Under the pieces are notes generated by a model. The model made no database searches, had not been told where the DNA came from, and was given only the letters and a program-made list of their open reading frames with translations. DNA of 64,000 nucleotides from Arthrobacter sp. EM1 (GTDB taxonomy: Bacteria > Actinomycetota > Actinomycetes > Actinomycetales > Micrococcaceae), in NCBI RefSeq assembly GCF_029964055.1, contig NZ_CP124836.1, forward strand, positions 186,001 through 250,000. Direction: 5' to 3'. Positions 15,854-23,010 of the stretch are shown piece by piece. The stretch's first letter is position 1. Each line of letters starts with the position of its first letter. A program made the position numbers and the translations under genes.

Positions 15854-16594
15854 TCAGTCCGCCGGCTTCAGGACATAGCCGGCGCCGCGGACCGTGTGGA
15901 TCATTGGCGGGTGGACGGCGTCGACCTTTTTGCGGAGGTAGGAGATGTAGAGCTCCACGATGTTGGCCTGCCCGCCAAAGTCGTAGTCCCAGACACGGTC
16001 CAGGATTTGGGCTTTGCTGACGACCCGTTTCGGGTTCTCCATGAGGTAGCGCAGCAGCTCGAACTGGGTGGCCGTGAGGTGGAGCTCGTCACCTGCGCGC
16101 CGCACTTCCCGTGTGTCGATGTTCAAGACAAGGTCCCCGACGACGAGTTCGGCCGTATCCATTGCTGCCACCCCGGACCGCTGGACCAGCCGGTGCAGGC
16201 GGAGCAACACTTCCTCCATGCTGAACGGCTTAGTCACGTAGTCGTCGCCGCCGGCAGCCAGCCCGGTGATGCGGTCCTGGACGTCGTCCTTTGCCGTCAG
16301 GAACAAGGCCGGTAGCTCCGGCGCGAAGGCCCGGATCCTGCCGAGGAGCTCGACGCCGTCGAACCCGGGCAGCATCACGTCGAGCACCAGGACGTCGGGC
16401 CGGAATTCCCGGGCGAGCTTCATGGCCTCCGGTCCGTCGGCGGCGACAGCCACCGACCAGCCCGCCATTCGCAGGCCCATGCTCATCAGCTCGGAGAGGC
16501 TCGGTTCATCGTCCACTACCAGGGCGCGGATGGGGGAGCCGTCCGGATGGCTCAGCTGCGGGAGGTTGTTGGTCATGGAGTGCGAGGTGGCCAT
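15854..16594 (-). CDS. OmpR-family response regulator
   Basis: A 246-residue regulator. The receiver domain spans about residues 22-140, with acidic pair VVDDE, phosphoacceptor Asp72 in VLDVMLPG, Thr in FLTAKDD and Lys in TKPF. A winged-helix DNA-binding domain follows from about 150, ending ELYISYLRKKVD and VRGAGYVL. It lies immediately upstream of the histidine kinase, so phosphotransfer between the two is expected. The ATG at 16594 is used, though an ATG six codons later (16576) is possible. No target is evident beyond the operon itself. Confidence 0.93.
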   Translation of the reverse strand: MATSHSMTNNLPQLSHPDGSPIRALVVDDEPSLSELMSMGLRMAGWSVAVAADGPEAMKLAREFRPDVLVLDVMLPGFDGVELLGRIRAFAPELPALFLTAKDDVQDRITGLAAGGDDYVTKPFSMEEVLLRLHRLVQRSGVAAMDTAELVVGDLVLNIDTREVRRAGDELHLTATQFELLRYLMENPKRVVSKAQILDRVWDYDFGGQANIVELYISYLRKKVDAVHPPMIHTVRGAGYVLKPAD

Positions 16595-17277
16595 GGGACA
16601 ACTCTCCGATCTGCCGGTTAGCTACGCCTTTGGTGATCCTGTGCGGCACCTGTGAATCCCACCCTAGCGAGCTGGAGAGGAGACTGCCCACGGCAGCGTC
16701 CTGCTGATGCGGTCGCCAAGATAAGCCGCTGGGCGGTCGCCAAGCTGCGTGATCCCGGGTCCGGGCGCTTCCCGGCAGCAGGATGACCACCAGGTGGGAC
16801 GGCAGCCCCGCGTGGAGTGGCGGCCCAGTAGTCACTCAACTCGCCAGCAAAGAATTATGCATGCTCGTTGTCTCGATTTGCCGAATAGGATTCGCAAAAG
16901 GCGGCATTTGCTTACTGATCGTAAAATCTGTTGCTCGACTCGCCCTCTTGGCCGAAGCGTGATCCGCGCCACATTGTGGATATTCGTCTCAGAATGTGGA
17001 ATCCAGGAGCCTTTGTTACTTGCAAGTTTTCATTGTTACGTTGCACACTTCAATTGTGAACAAGAACTCAACAGCACCTGCAGCCGCAGTTTCCTGGATC
17101 AGCGCACCCGCTGACGCAGGGAAGCGCTGTTGTCGAATGCACGCCTAACCTTTACACCCCAAAGGTTTCTAGGCATTCGCCCCAGCCCAGTGTCGGGCGC
17201 CCCTCCCCAGTATTCATTGCGGGGAAAAGTAGCATTCGAGCCGCGATGACGGCCATTCACATTGAGGTAAGCAATCC
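16595..17277. other. 683-bp intergenic region, AT-richer core
   Basis: No gene is supported here. The stretch from about 16840 to 17090 is clearly poorer in G and C than its flanks, and its open frames lack ribosome-binding sites and coding bias. It holds the divergent promoters of the response regulator and of the winged-helix gene at 17278, and a C-loop hairpin at 17143-17174. Confidence 0.6.
17143..17174 (+). ncRNA. C-loop hairpin in the leader of the winged-helix gene
   Basis: An 11-bp stem (GCCTA/TAGGC outside, ACCTTT/AAAGGT inside, with a TTC bulge) closes a 7-base loop ACACCCC. A second C-rich stretch, GCCCCTCCCC, follows 30 bases later. It recalls C-loop actinobacterial RNAs such as 6C but has too few loop cytosines to assign. 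It may be a leader element of the downstream gene. Confidence 0.3.
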
Positions 17278-18141
17278 ATGTCAGTTGCATCCGGATACGT
17301 CCACATCTCCGTCCGTAACGCCGGCAAAGCCGGCCAGACCTCCGGTATTCGCCAAGGCTTCGGCGACAGGGCATCCTTCGCGCCCGCCGGCTCCGGAAAC
17401 AGCTTCCCCACTCCGGGTTTTGCACCCCAGGGCTACAACCCCAACTCCTATGGACAGCTCCGGGCTGTTCCGCCGGCACCGGCCACTGCGCCGACGCCCG
17501 TGATTGCCCCTGCCGGCGGCAGCCCCCTCCGCCCCGTCCCGGTTGACAACGTCGCCCGGGGTTTTGTGCTCTACATGGGTATCGATGAGGAGACAGCAGC
17601 GGCTGCCGGCACCTCCATTGCCAAGCTGGCCCAGGAAATCCGGGCCTACGCCCAGTCGCTGGTATCCGGTGCCGAAAGCTACGCCGCCGTCGCCGTCGCA
17701 CCGGCCAGCGCGCCGGGCTCCGCCCTCGACGTCGTCCGTTCCACCTTCGGCGACCCCACAGTGGGCTCCCGCCAGCGGTCCGAGAGCGCCCGCCTGCAGC
17801 AGCCGCAGGATCCGCGCCCGTCCGGTGTGCTGATCGACCTTGCCCGCCGTGAAGTGGCACTCGACGGCGAATCCCTGAACCTTACGTTCAAGGAGTTCGA
17901 GCTGCTCAACTACCTCGTTGAGAACGGCACCCGTACCGTAGGCCGTGATGAATTGCTGGAGGGCCTGTGGCGCAATGCCGAAGAAGTGCCCAACGAGCGG
18001 ACCATCGACGTCCACATCCGCCGCCTGCGCTCCAAGCTCGGCCGCCTCGCCAACACGGTGCGGACGGTCCGCGGCCAGGGTTACCGGTTCTATGAGCACC
18101 CGGAAGTTGTGGTCTGGGCCGCACCGGAGTACTCGATCTAG
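17278..18141 (+). CDS. orphan winged-helix (OmpR/PhoB-type) DNA-binding protein
   Basis: A 287-residue protein. The C-terminal domain at about residues 180-275 is a PhoB-type winged helix (LTFKEFELLNYLVENGTRTV, then TIDVHIRRLRSKLG and VRGQGYRF). There is no receiver domain with an Asp phosphosite. Instead the N-terminal half has a Gly/Pro/Asn-rich low-complexity segment (residues 18-90) and an Ala-rich helical region around VARGFVLYMGIDEETAA. GAGGTAA sits 9 bases before the ATG. It is monocistronic, closed by a terminator at 18166. It is probably a transcription factor controlled by something other than phosphorylation. The target is unknown. Confidence 0.8.
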   Translation: MSVASGYVHISVRNAGKAGQTSGIRQGFGDRASFAPAGSGNSFPTPGFAPQGYNPNSYGQLRAVPPAPATAPTPVIAPAGGSPLRPVPVDNVARGFVLYMGIDEETAAAAGTSIAKLAQEIRAYAQSLVSGAESYAAVAVAPASAPGSALDVVRSTFGDPTVGSRQRSESARLQQPQDPRPSGVLIDLARREVALDGESLNLTFKEFELLNYLVENGTRTVGRDELLEGLWRNAEEVPNERTIDVHIRRLRSKLGRLANTVRTVRGQGYRFYEHPEVVVWAAPEYSI

Positions 18142-18165
18142 CGTTGGGCCCACACGCCCCACGCG

Positions 18166-18200
18166 AAAGCGTCCGTCCTTTGAACCGGGGCGGGCGCTTT
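18166..18200 (+). terminator. terminator after winged-helix gene
   Basis: A 13-bp stem with two G-T pairs joins 18166-18178 (AAAGCGTCCGTCC) to 18188-18200 (GGGCGGGCGCTTT), with a 9-base loop and a following TTGCGTTT. It lies 25 bases past the stop codon of the winged-helix gene. Confidence 0.7.
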
Positions 18201-18251
18201 TGCGTTTCCGGATTGAGCGGACCGGGTGATACCCCGCACTAGGATTGATCC

Positions 18252-18779
18252 ATGAGCGCGCATCACATCAAACGGCTGGTGATCATGCGCCATGCCAAGG
18301 CGGATTGGCCCGGCGGCGTAGCGGACCATGACCGGCCGCTGGAAGAGCGCGGTCACCGTGATGCTCCGCAGGCCGGTAAGTGGCTGCTGAAACATGGTGT
18401 GGTCCCGGACTTTATTCTTTGCTCCAGCGCCCTGCGCACGCGGCAGACCTGCACTTGGGTTTGCAGCGAATTAGGCGACAAGGCACCGACGCCGAAACTT
18501 GAGCACGGACTTTACGCCGCCTCGGCGTCGCGGATGCTGACAGTCATCAACCACGTCCCGGATACCGTTACCACCCTGATGGTGATCTCGCACATGCCCG
18601 GAGTGCAGGACCTCGCGATGCACCTCGCGTCCCGGGACTCGAGCCACGATGCCTACATGGATGCCGCCACGCGATACCCCACCAGTGCGCTGACCGTTAT
18701 GGAGACGGAGAAGTCCTGGGCCGAACTGGACGGCCAGGACGCGAGGCTCACGCACTTTAAGGTTCCCAGGGCTACATAA
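18252..18779 (+). CDS. SixA-type histidine phosphatase
   Basis: A 175-residue histidine-phosphatase-superfamily protein with the catalytic RHA motif at residues 13-15 (VIMRHAKADW), ALRTRQT and the second His in VISHMPGVQDL. Length and layout match SixA, which removes phosphate from phosphohistidine of phosphotransfer proteins. Actinobacterial members are often annotated only as phosphohistidine phosphatases and may act on other phosphomonoesters. It stands alone between a terminator and the heliorhodopsin gene. The substrate is uncertain. Confidence 0.85.
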   Translation: MSAHHIKRLVIMRHAKADWPGGVADHDRPLEERGHRDAPQAGKWLLKHGVVPDFILCSSALRTRQTCTWVCSELGDKAPTPKLEHGLYAASASRMLTVINHVPDTVTTLMVISHMPGVQDLAMHLASRDSSHDAYMDAATRYPTSALTVMETEKSWAELDGQDARLTHFKVPRAT

Positions 18780-18947
18780 TCCCCGGCCGACGTCGTCTCA
18801 GCGGTCCGGCAGCCTGGAAACAGGCCCGAACTGCCGGCCGGATCGATGCCGGCGCAGCCCATCAGCGGTGTGTCCTTCAGCTCGACGGGTTCCTCTGCGC
18901 CTGCGTCCCTGCTAGTGTCTGCCTCATCCACTCTGAAGGAGTTCCTG

Positions 18948-19748
18948 ATGGCACGGAAAGTACGCACTGCCGATCAGAAGATCTCCCGGCTGAGGGCATA
19001 CAACATCGTGGCCGGCTCCCTGCATCTGGTGCAGGCCCTCGGCTTCGCCTACGTACTGACCCTGCTGGGCAGCCAGGTCACCTTCGCGGTCACGGCCGAC
19101 TACCTCAGCGGTCCTCCCGGTGTTCCGCTGCCGCCTGAGCGGGTAACTCTGTTCGATGTGAACGTGGGTCTGGGAGTAGTGGCGTTCCTGGCGTTGTCTG
19201 CCGTGTTCCATTTCCTCATCTCATCGCCGTGGTTCTTTCCCCGCTACGCGGCCGGCTTGAAGGCGAATCACAACTACTTCCGCTGGGTCGAGTACTCGCT
19301 AAGTTCGTCGATCATGATCTGGCTGATCGCCCAGATTACCGGCATCACGGATATCGCGGCGCTGTTCTCGATCTTCGCCGTCAACGCGGCGATGATTATG
19401 TTCGGGGCCCTGCAGGAAAAGTACGAAACACCCGGCAACGGAAGGTTCCTGCCGTTTGTCTTTGGCTCGATCGCGGGCGTGGTGCCGTGGATCGTGATCA
19501 TCATTTACTTCTTGGCTCCGGGCTCCACCACGGAGGCCTCCCCGCCGGCCTTTGTCTACGGGATCATCATTTCGCTGTTCCTGTTCTTCAACACGTTCGC
19601 AATAAACCAGCTGCTGCAGTACCGGCAGGTCGGCGGCTGGCGGGACTATCTGCGCGGCGAGCGGGCCTACATTACGCTGAGCCTTGTCGCCAAGACCGCG
19701 CTGGCCTGGCAGGTTTTTTCGGGCGCGATTATCCCGGCACTCACCTAG
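18948..19748 (+). CDS. heliorhodopsin
   Basis: A 266-residue seven-helix membrane protein with heliorhodopsin hallmarks. Helix 7 carries the retinal-binding Lys249 in TLSLVAKTALAWQVF. Helix 3 carries the counterion Glu115 in RWVEYSLSSSIMIWLIAQ. An interhelical NHNYFRW segment precedes helix 3. Heliorhodopsins bind retinal with inverted membrane orientation and have a long photocycle, and no ion pumping is known for most. The ATG at 18948 has AAGGAG 6 bases upstream; in-frame upstream codons were not used because they lack such a site. No retinal synthesis gene is in the window, although a carotenoid-desaturase-like gene lies 18 kb away. Biological role is unknown. Confidence 0.92.
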   Translation: MARKVRTADQKISRLRAYNIVAGSLHLVQALGFAYVLTLLGSQVTFAVTADYLSGPPGVPLPPERVTLFDVNVGLGVVAFLALSAVFHFLISSPWFFPRYAAGLKANHNYFRWVEYSLSSSIMIWLIAQITGITDIAALFSIFAVNAAMIMFGALQEKYETPGNGRFLPFVFGSIAGVVPWIVIIIYFLAPGSTTEASPPAFVYGIIISLFLFFNTFAINQLLQYRQVGGWRDYLRGERAYITLSLVAKTALAWQVFSGAIIPALT

Positions 19749-19860
19749 CCGAGCGGCCGAGGGAACGCCCGGCGGGCCACCAGCGGGCGGCGGTCACTTC
19801 CGGATACCGGGAAATCCACCGGCCATTGCCGCAACAGGTGAAATGTGTTTCACTGTTCGT

Positions 19861-19953
19861 GGAGGGGAGTATCCCCTGGATGTTTCGTCGTCAGCCCGGC
19901 CGCCCCTGAGCGGCCCGGCGGAGCAGGCCCCCTTTGGGCCGGGAAAGACCTCC
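19861..19953 (+). promoter_or_regulatory. yybP-ykoY-type manganese riboswitch
   Basis: The leader of the TerC gene opens GGAGGGGAGTAT and closes AAAGACCTCC, so GGAGG pairs with CCTCC as helix P1 around the conserved GGGGAGTA strand. CGTCGTCAG in the middle matches the second conserved strand of this class. A GC-rich hairpin (GGCCGCCCCTGAGCGGCC) lies between. TerC/MntP-type exporters are the known downstream genes of this riboswitch. Known members sense Mn(II). Edges are approximate. Confidence 0.8.
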
Positions 19954-19987
19954 GGTTGGTTAGAGCTGACTGGAAGCGGGTATCCCC

Positions 19988-21100
19988 ATGAATGTTCCCT
20001 TTTGGGCTTGGCTGGCTGTGCTTGGCGGCATCGTCCTGATGCTTGCGGTCGACCTGTTTGCCCACCGCCGCGCACACGTGATCCGTGTCCGGGAAGCGGC
20101 CCTATGGTCCGCGGTCTGGGTTGTTGTCGGGGTTGGTTTCGGCGCCCTGATCTGGCAGATTTACGGCCAGGAGTTTGGCCAGCAATACTTCGCCGGCTAC
20201 CTGATCGAGAAATCCCTCGCCGTCGATAACGTGTTCATCTGGGCAATTATCTTCACGTACTTCGCGGTACCCCGCGAATACCAGCACCGGGTCCTGTTCT
20301 TCGGGGTCCTCGGCGCGCTGGTCTTCCGTGGCGTTTTCATCGCCGCGGGCGCGGTAATCATCGCCAGTGCCGAATGGGTGCTGTACCTCTTTGCAGCGTT
20401 CCTGCTCATCACCGGCTACCGGATGATCCGCCACCGCAACGACGTGCTTGACCCGGAAAAGTCCCGGGCACTGAAACTTTTCCGCCGGCGTGTGCCCATG
20501 ACGGACGACTTCCACGGCCAGCGCTTCCTGATCCGCAAGGACGGCGTCCTGCTGGCCACCCCGCTGCTCGCGGTGCTGGCCCTCATTGAGGTCACCGACA
20601 TCATTTTCGCCGTGGACTCCATCCCCGCGATCTTCGCCGTCACCGACGAAGTGTTCCTGGTCTTCACCGCCAACGCGTTCGCCATCCTGGGCCTGCGGGC
20701 AATGTACTTCCTACTCTCTGACATGATCCACCGCTTCATCTACCTCAAAATCGGACTCGCGCTCGTCCTGATCTGGGTAGGCATCAAAATGTTCCTTAAG
20801 ATCGACCTCTACTACATCCCCACACCGCTGTCTCTGGCCGTCATCGCCACTATCCTGGCGGTGTCCATCGGAATCAGCCTCTGGGCCACCCGGGGCCAAG
20901 AACGCACGGTTCCCGAGGCGCCGGCATCCTCCCCGTTCGGAACCGCCTCGGCTGCGGAGATCGCCGAGCTGGAACCACTGTGGGGACGCGCGCGCCAGCG
21001 CACGGAAGCAACAACCACGGCCACCGCCGATGCCCCCGGCAACGGTGACACCGGCGGTTCCGCGGACGCGCCGGGTCCGGGTCCGGGTGAACGCAGATGA
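19988..21100 (+). CDS. TerC/Alx-family membrane protein
   Basis: A 370-residue integral membrane protein of the TerC family with about nine helices. It has the paired acidic motifs EKSLAVDNVFIW (near residue 75) and EVTDIIFAVDSIPAI (near residue 200), which line the proposed metal pathway. A poorly conserved cytosolic tail of about 70 residues rich in Ala, Gly and Pro follows. Family members export Mn(II) or load metals onto secreted enzymes. The Mn-type riboswitch directly upstream supports a manganese export role. GGAAG lies 10 bases before the ATG. A MarR-like gene follows 73 bp downstream. Confidence 0.92.
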   Translation: MNVPFWAWLAVLGGIVLMLAVDLFAHRRAHVIRVREAALWSAVWVVVGVGFGALIWQIYGQEFGQQYFAGYLIEKSLAVDNVFIWAIIFTYFAVPREYQHRVLFFGVLGALVFRGVFIAAGAVIIASAEWVLYLFAAFLLITGYRMIRHRNDVLDPEKSRALKLFRRRVPMTDDFHGQRFLIRKDGVLLATPLLAVLALIEVTDIIFAVDSIPAIFAVTDEVFLVFTANAFAILGLRAMYFLLSDMIHRFIYLKIGLALVLIWVGIKMFLKIDLYYIPTPLSLAVIATILAVSIGISLWATRGQERTVPEAPASSPFGTASAAEIAELEPLWGRARQRTEATTTATADAPGNGDTGGSADAPGPGPGERR

Positions 21101-21173
21101 GCGGACACGAACTATTGCTTATGCCGCATCCGCAATCCGATCCCGCCAGCGCACACGTCAGCCAGGAGCAACC

Positions 21174-21521
21174 ATGACCGTTCCGCCCAGCAGACCAGTC
21201 ACGATCCTGAATCAAATGATCCGCGCCGAGCCGGCCGCATCCCCACGCCCGGCCTGGACCTTCCTCACGAACCACGGACATGTCCTTTTGGCCGTGGCGA
21301 CGGATCCGCGGCTGCGGGTCACTGACATCGCCGAACGAGTCGGCATAACGCCACGTGCAGCCCTGCAGATCCTCAAGGACCTGGAAACCGGAGGGTACCT
21401 GCACCGCACCCGCGTCGGACGGCGCACCCAGTACGCCATCGAACCCCATCAGCACTTCCGCCACCCCACCACCGCGGCCCGGGAAATCGACGGACTCATC
21501 GAGCTATTCTCCGAACCGTGA
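21174..21521 (+). CDS. small winged-helix (MarR/ArsR-like) regulator
   Basis: A 115-residue single-domain winged-helix protein. The helix-turn-helix is in DIAERVGITPRAALQILKDL and the wing in GGYLHRTRVGRRTQYAIEP. AGGAG lies 7 bases before the ATG at 21174. It follows terC on the same strand, so the two may be co-transcribed and the regulator may act on metal or stress genes. No metal-binding Cys/His cluster is obvious. Family placement between MarR and ArsR is uncertain. Confidence 0.8.
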   Translation: MTVPPSRPVTILNQMIRAEPAASPRPAWTFLTNHGHVLLAVATDPRLRVTDIAERVGITPRAALQILKDLETGGYLHRTRVGRRTQYAIEPHQHFRHPTTAAREIDGLIELFSEP

Positions 21522-21608
21522 GCCGCGACCCGGGCCAAGCCATCCCACAATTCTTCCGGACGGGATGGTCACGAGCCGGGCAGACGATCCCGCCGGGCAT
21601 GCCCGGCG

Positions 21609-21688
21609 GCCGGCGCTGAGCCGGGGTATGCCCGCCCGGGGGCCGGCGCTGAGCCGGGGTATGCCCGGCGGGGGGCCGGCGCACCGAA
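21609..21688. repeat. 33-bp tandem repeat, about 2.3 copies
   Basis: The unit starts GGCCGGCGCTGAGCCGGGGT and continues ATGCCCG plus a variable C/G run. Copies begin at 21609, 21642 and 21675, the last one partial. The flank at 21591-21608 (GGGCATGCCCGGCGGCC) is related. It lies in the convergent gap between the winged-helix regulator and the membrane protein gene. Confidence 0.75.
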
Positions 21689-21690
21689 GT

Positions 21691-22380
21691 TCAGCGGCGC
21701 GTCGACGACCGTGCCGGGGTGCGTTCCACTGATTTGGCGGGGCCTTTGGCAACGGACTTTGTGCCGGTGGTTCGCCCGGCGGACGGGGCCGGACGCCTGG
21801 CTCCCGGGGCTGCAGGCCGCGGGGCAGGAGCGCGTGCCGGCGGCGCTGCGGACCGTGGTGCCGGCCGCTGGCTGGCAGTCCGGGAGGGTGCGCGGCGGCC
21901 GGCCGGGGCTTTGGAAGCGGTGCCCCGCGCGGCCGTCGGACGGCGGCCGGGAACGGAACCGCGGGGCCGCGGTTGCCTGCCCCGCCCCGGGAGGACGGTT
22001 CCGGCAACCAGCAGCAGCAGGGTAGCTGCGCCGGCCGCGGCGGCGAGGTAGAAGTACAGGTCCGGGTGGTCCGAATCCACCGGAGCCGACATCGCATCCG
22101 GATCAGCGTTGAAGGCCAATCCCCACTGTCGCAGGAACGCTATGCCGAAGGCGATAAACAGCATGCTCCCGATCCCGCTGGCTGCCAGCGTCCGGTGCCG
22201 CCGGCGGATGACCACCTCGGAAACGCAGGCCACATAGGCTGCCCCGGCGGCCGCCAGGAACCACAGGAACACCGTTTCGTGGAGTGTGATGCCAGCCAAC
22301 GCCAGAAGCGCCAGGGCGGCGAGGAACGCACCGATGGCAAACTTGCCGCTGTTACTCATGTGGCCCATGTGAATCATCAT
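21691..22380 (-). CDS. membrane protein with long basic Ala/Pro/Arg tail
   Basis: A 229-residue protein with four hydrophobic helices in the first 130 residues (FAIGAFLAALALLALAGITL, then FLWFLAAAGAAYVACVSEVV, SGIGSMLFIAFGIAFL and YFYLAAAAGAATLLLLVAG). A tail of about 95 residues made almost only of Ala, Pro, Arg, Ser, Gly and Lys follows. Such tails may bind nucleic acid or cell-wall polymers. Several ATG codons lie near the start; 22380 and 22359 are both possible, and neither has a strong ribosome-binding site. The family is not recognised. Confidence 0.65.
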   Translation of the reverse strand: MMIHMGHMSNSGKFAIGAFLAALALLALAGITLHETVFLWFLAAAGAAYVACVSEVVIRRRHRTLAASGIGSMLFIAFGIAFLRQWGLAFNADPDAMSAPVDSDHPDLYFYLAAAAGAATLLLLVAGTVLPGRGRQPRPRGSVPGRRPTAARGTASKAPAGRRAPSRTASQRPAPRSAAPPARAPAPRPAAPGARRPAPSAGRTTGTKSVAKGPAKSVERTPARSSTRR

Positions 22381-22392
22381 CCCCGAGCGGGG

Positions 22393-23010
22393 CTACTTTG
22401 CAACGTAGCCGCGCATGGAGGTCATAATGGCGCCGACGCTTTGCTCGCGGGTCCGCTCCGGGTTGTAGGCCTGCCGGTCCAGGCCAACTACGAAGCAGGC
22501 CCCCAGGATGGCGGTCTCCAGGCTGCCGCGGGACACGGCAGGATCCACCGGGTAGACGGCCGCCACCGCATCGATCGCCGCTCCGACTACTTCCAGCAGC
22601 CGTCCGCGGAGCTCGGCGAACGTCTCCTGCCATTCACTTGGGGTACGCCAGTTCTCGCTGACCCACAGCCTCGCGAAGGAGGGGTATTCAGCCATAAAGT
22701 CCATGGCCCGGCCGATCATAACGTCCATTTGTTCCAACGGATCCCCGGATTCATCCCGAACGCTGAGCAGCCCGGTCAGCAGGATGTCCACGCCGTAGCG
22801 GAGCAACTGGGCAATCAGATCGGACTTGCTGCCGAAGTTGTAGTACACGGTTCCTTTGGAAACGCCGGCCGCCGCAGCAATCTCATCCACCGTGACGCCG
22901 GCGGCCCCGCGTTCACCGATCAGCTCCATCGAGGCCTCGAACAGCTTCTGCTTGGTGGCGTTGGTCCGTCCGGGGCGGAGCTTCTTGTCGCCGGACTCCA
23001 CTTCGCTCAT
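22393..23010 (-). CDS. TetR-family repressor of the YhgE operon
   Basis: A 205-residue TetR/AcrR regulator with an N-terminal helix-turn-helix (VDEIAAAAGVSKGTVYYNFG, residues about 42-61) and a helical ligand-binding domain. Its ATG overlaps the stop of the YhgE/Pip gene by ATGA, so it is the third gene of a translationally coupled operon with the ABC-like and membrane genes. A perfect palindrome in the promoter of that operon is the likely operator, giving autoregulation. The ligand is unknown. Confidence 0.92.
   Translation of the reverse strand: MSEVESGDKKLRPGRTNATKQKLFEASMELIGERGAAGVTVDEIAAAAGVSKGTVYYNFGSKSDLIAQLLRYGVDILLTGLLSVRDESGDPLEQMDVMIGRAMDFMAEYPSFARLWVSENWRTPSEWQETFAELRGRLLEVVGAAIDAVAAVYPVDPAVSRGSLETAILGACFVVGLDRQAYNPERTREQSVGAIMTSMRGYVAK

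Noticed and set aside
16965-16990. A DnaA-box-like TATCCACA on the minus strand in the AT-richer region.
   Set aside because: A single imperfect box with no cluster, no dnaA/dnaN genes and no other origin features.
17143-17230. Possible 6C RNA.
   Set aside because: The first loop has too few consecutive cytosines and no second hairpin with a six-C loop forms.
21609-21688. Possible CRISPR array.
   Set aside because: The 33-bp units are directly adjacent, with no unique spacers and no cas genes.
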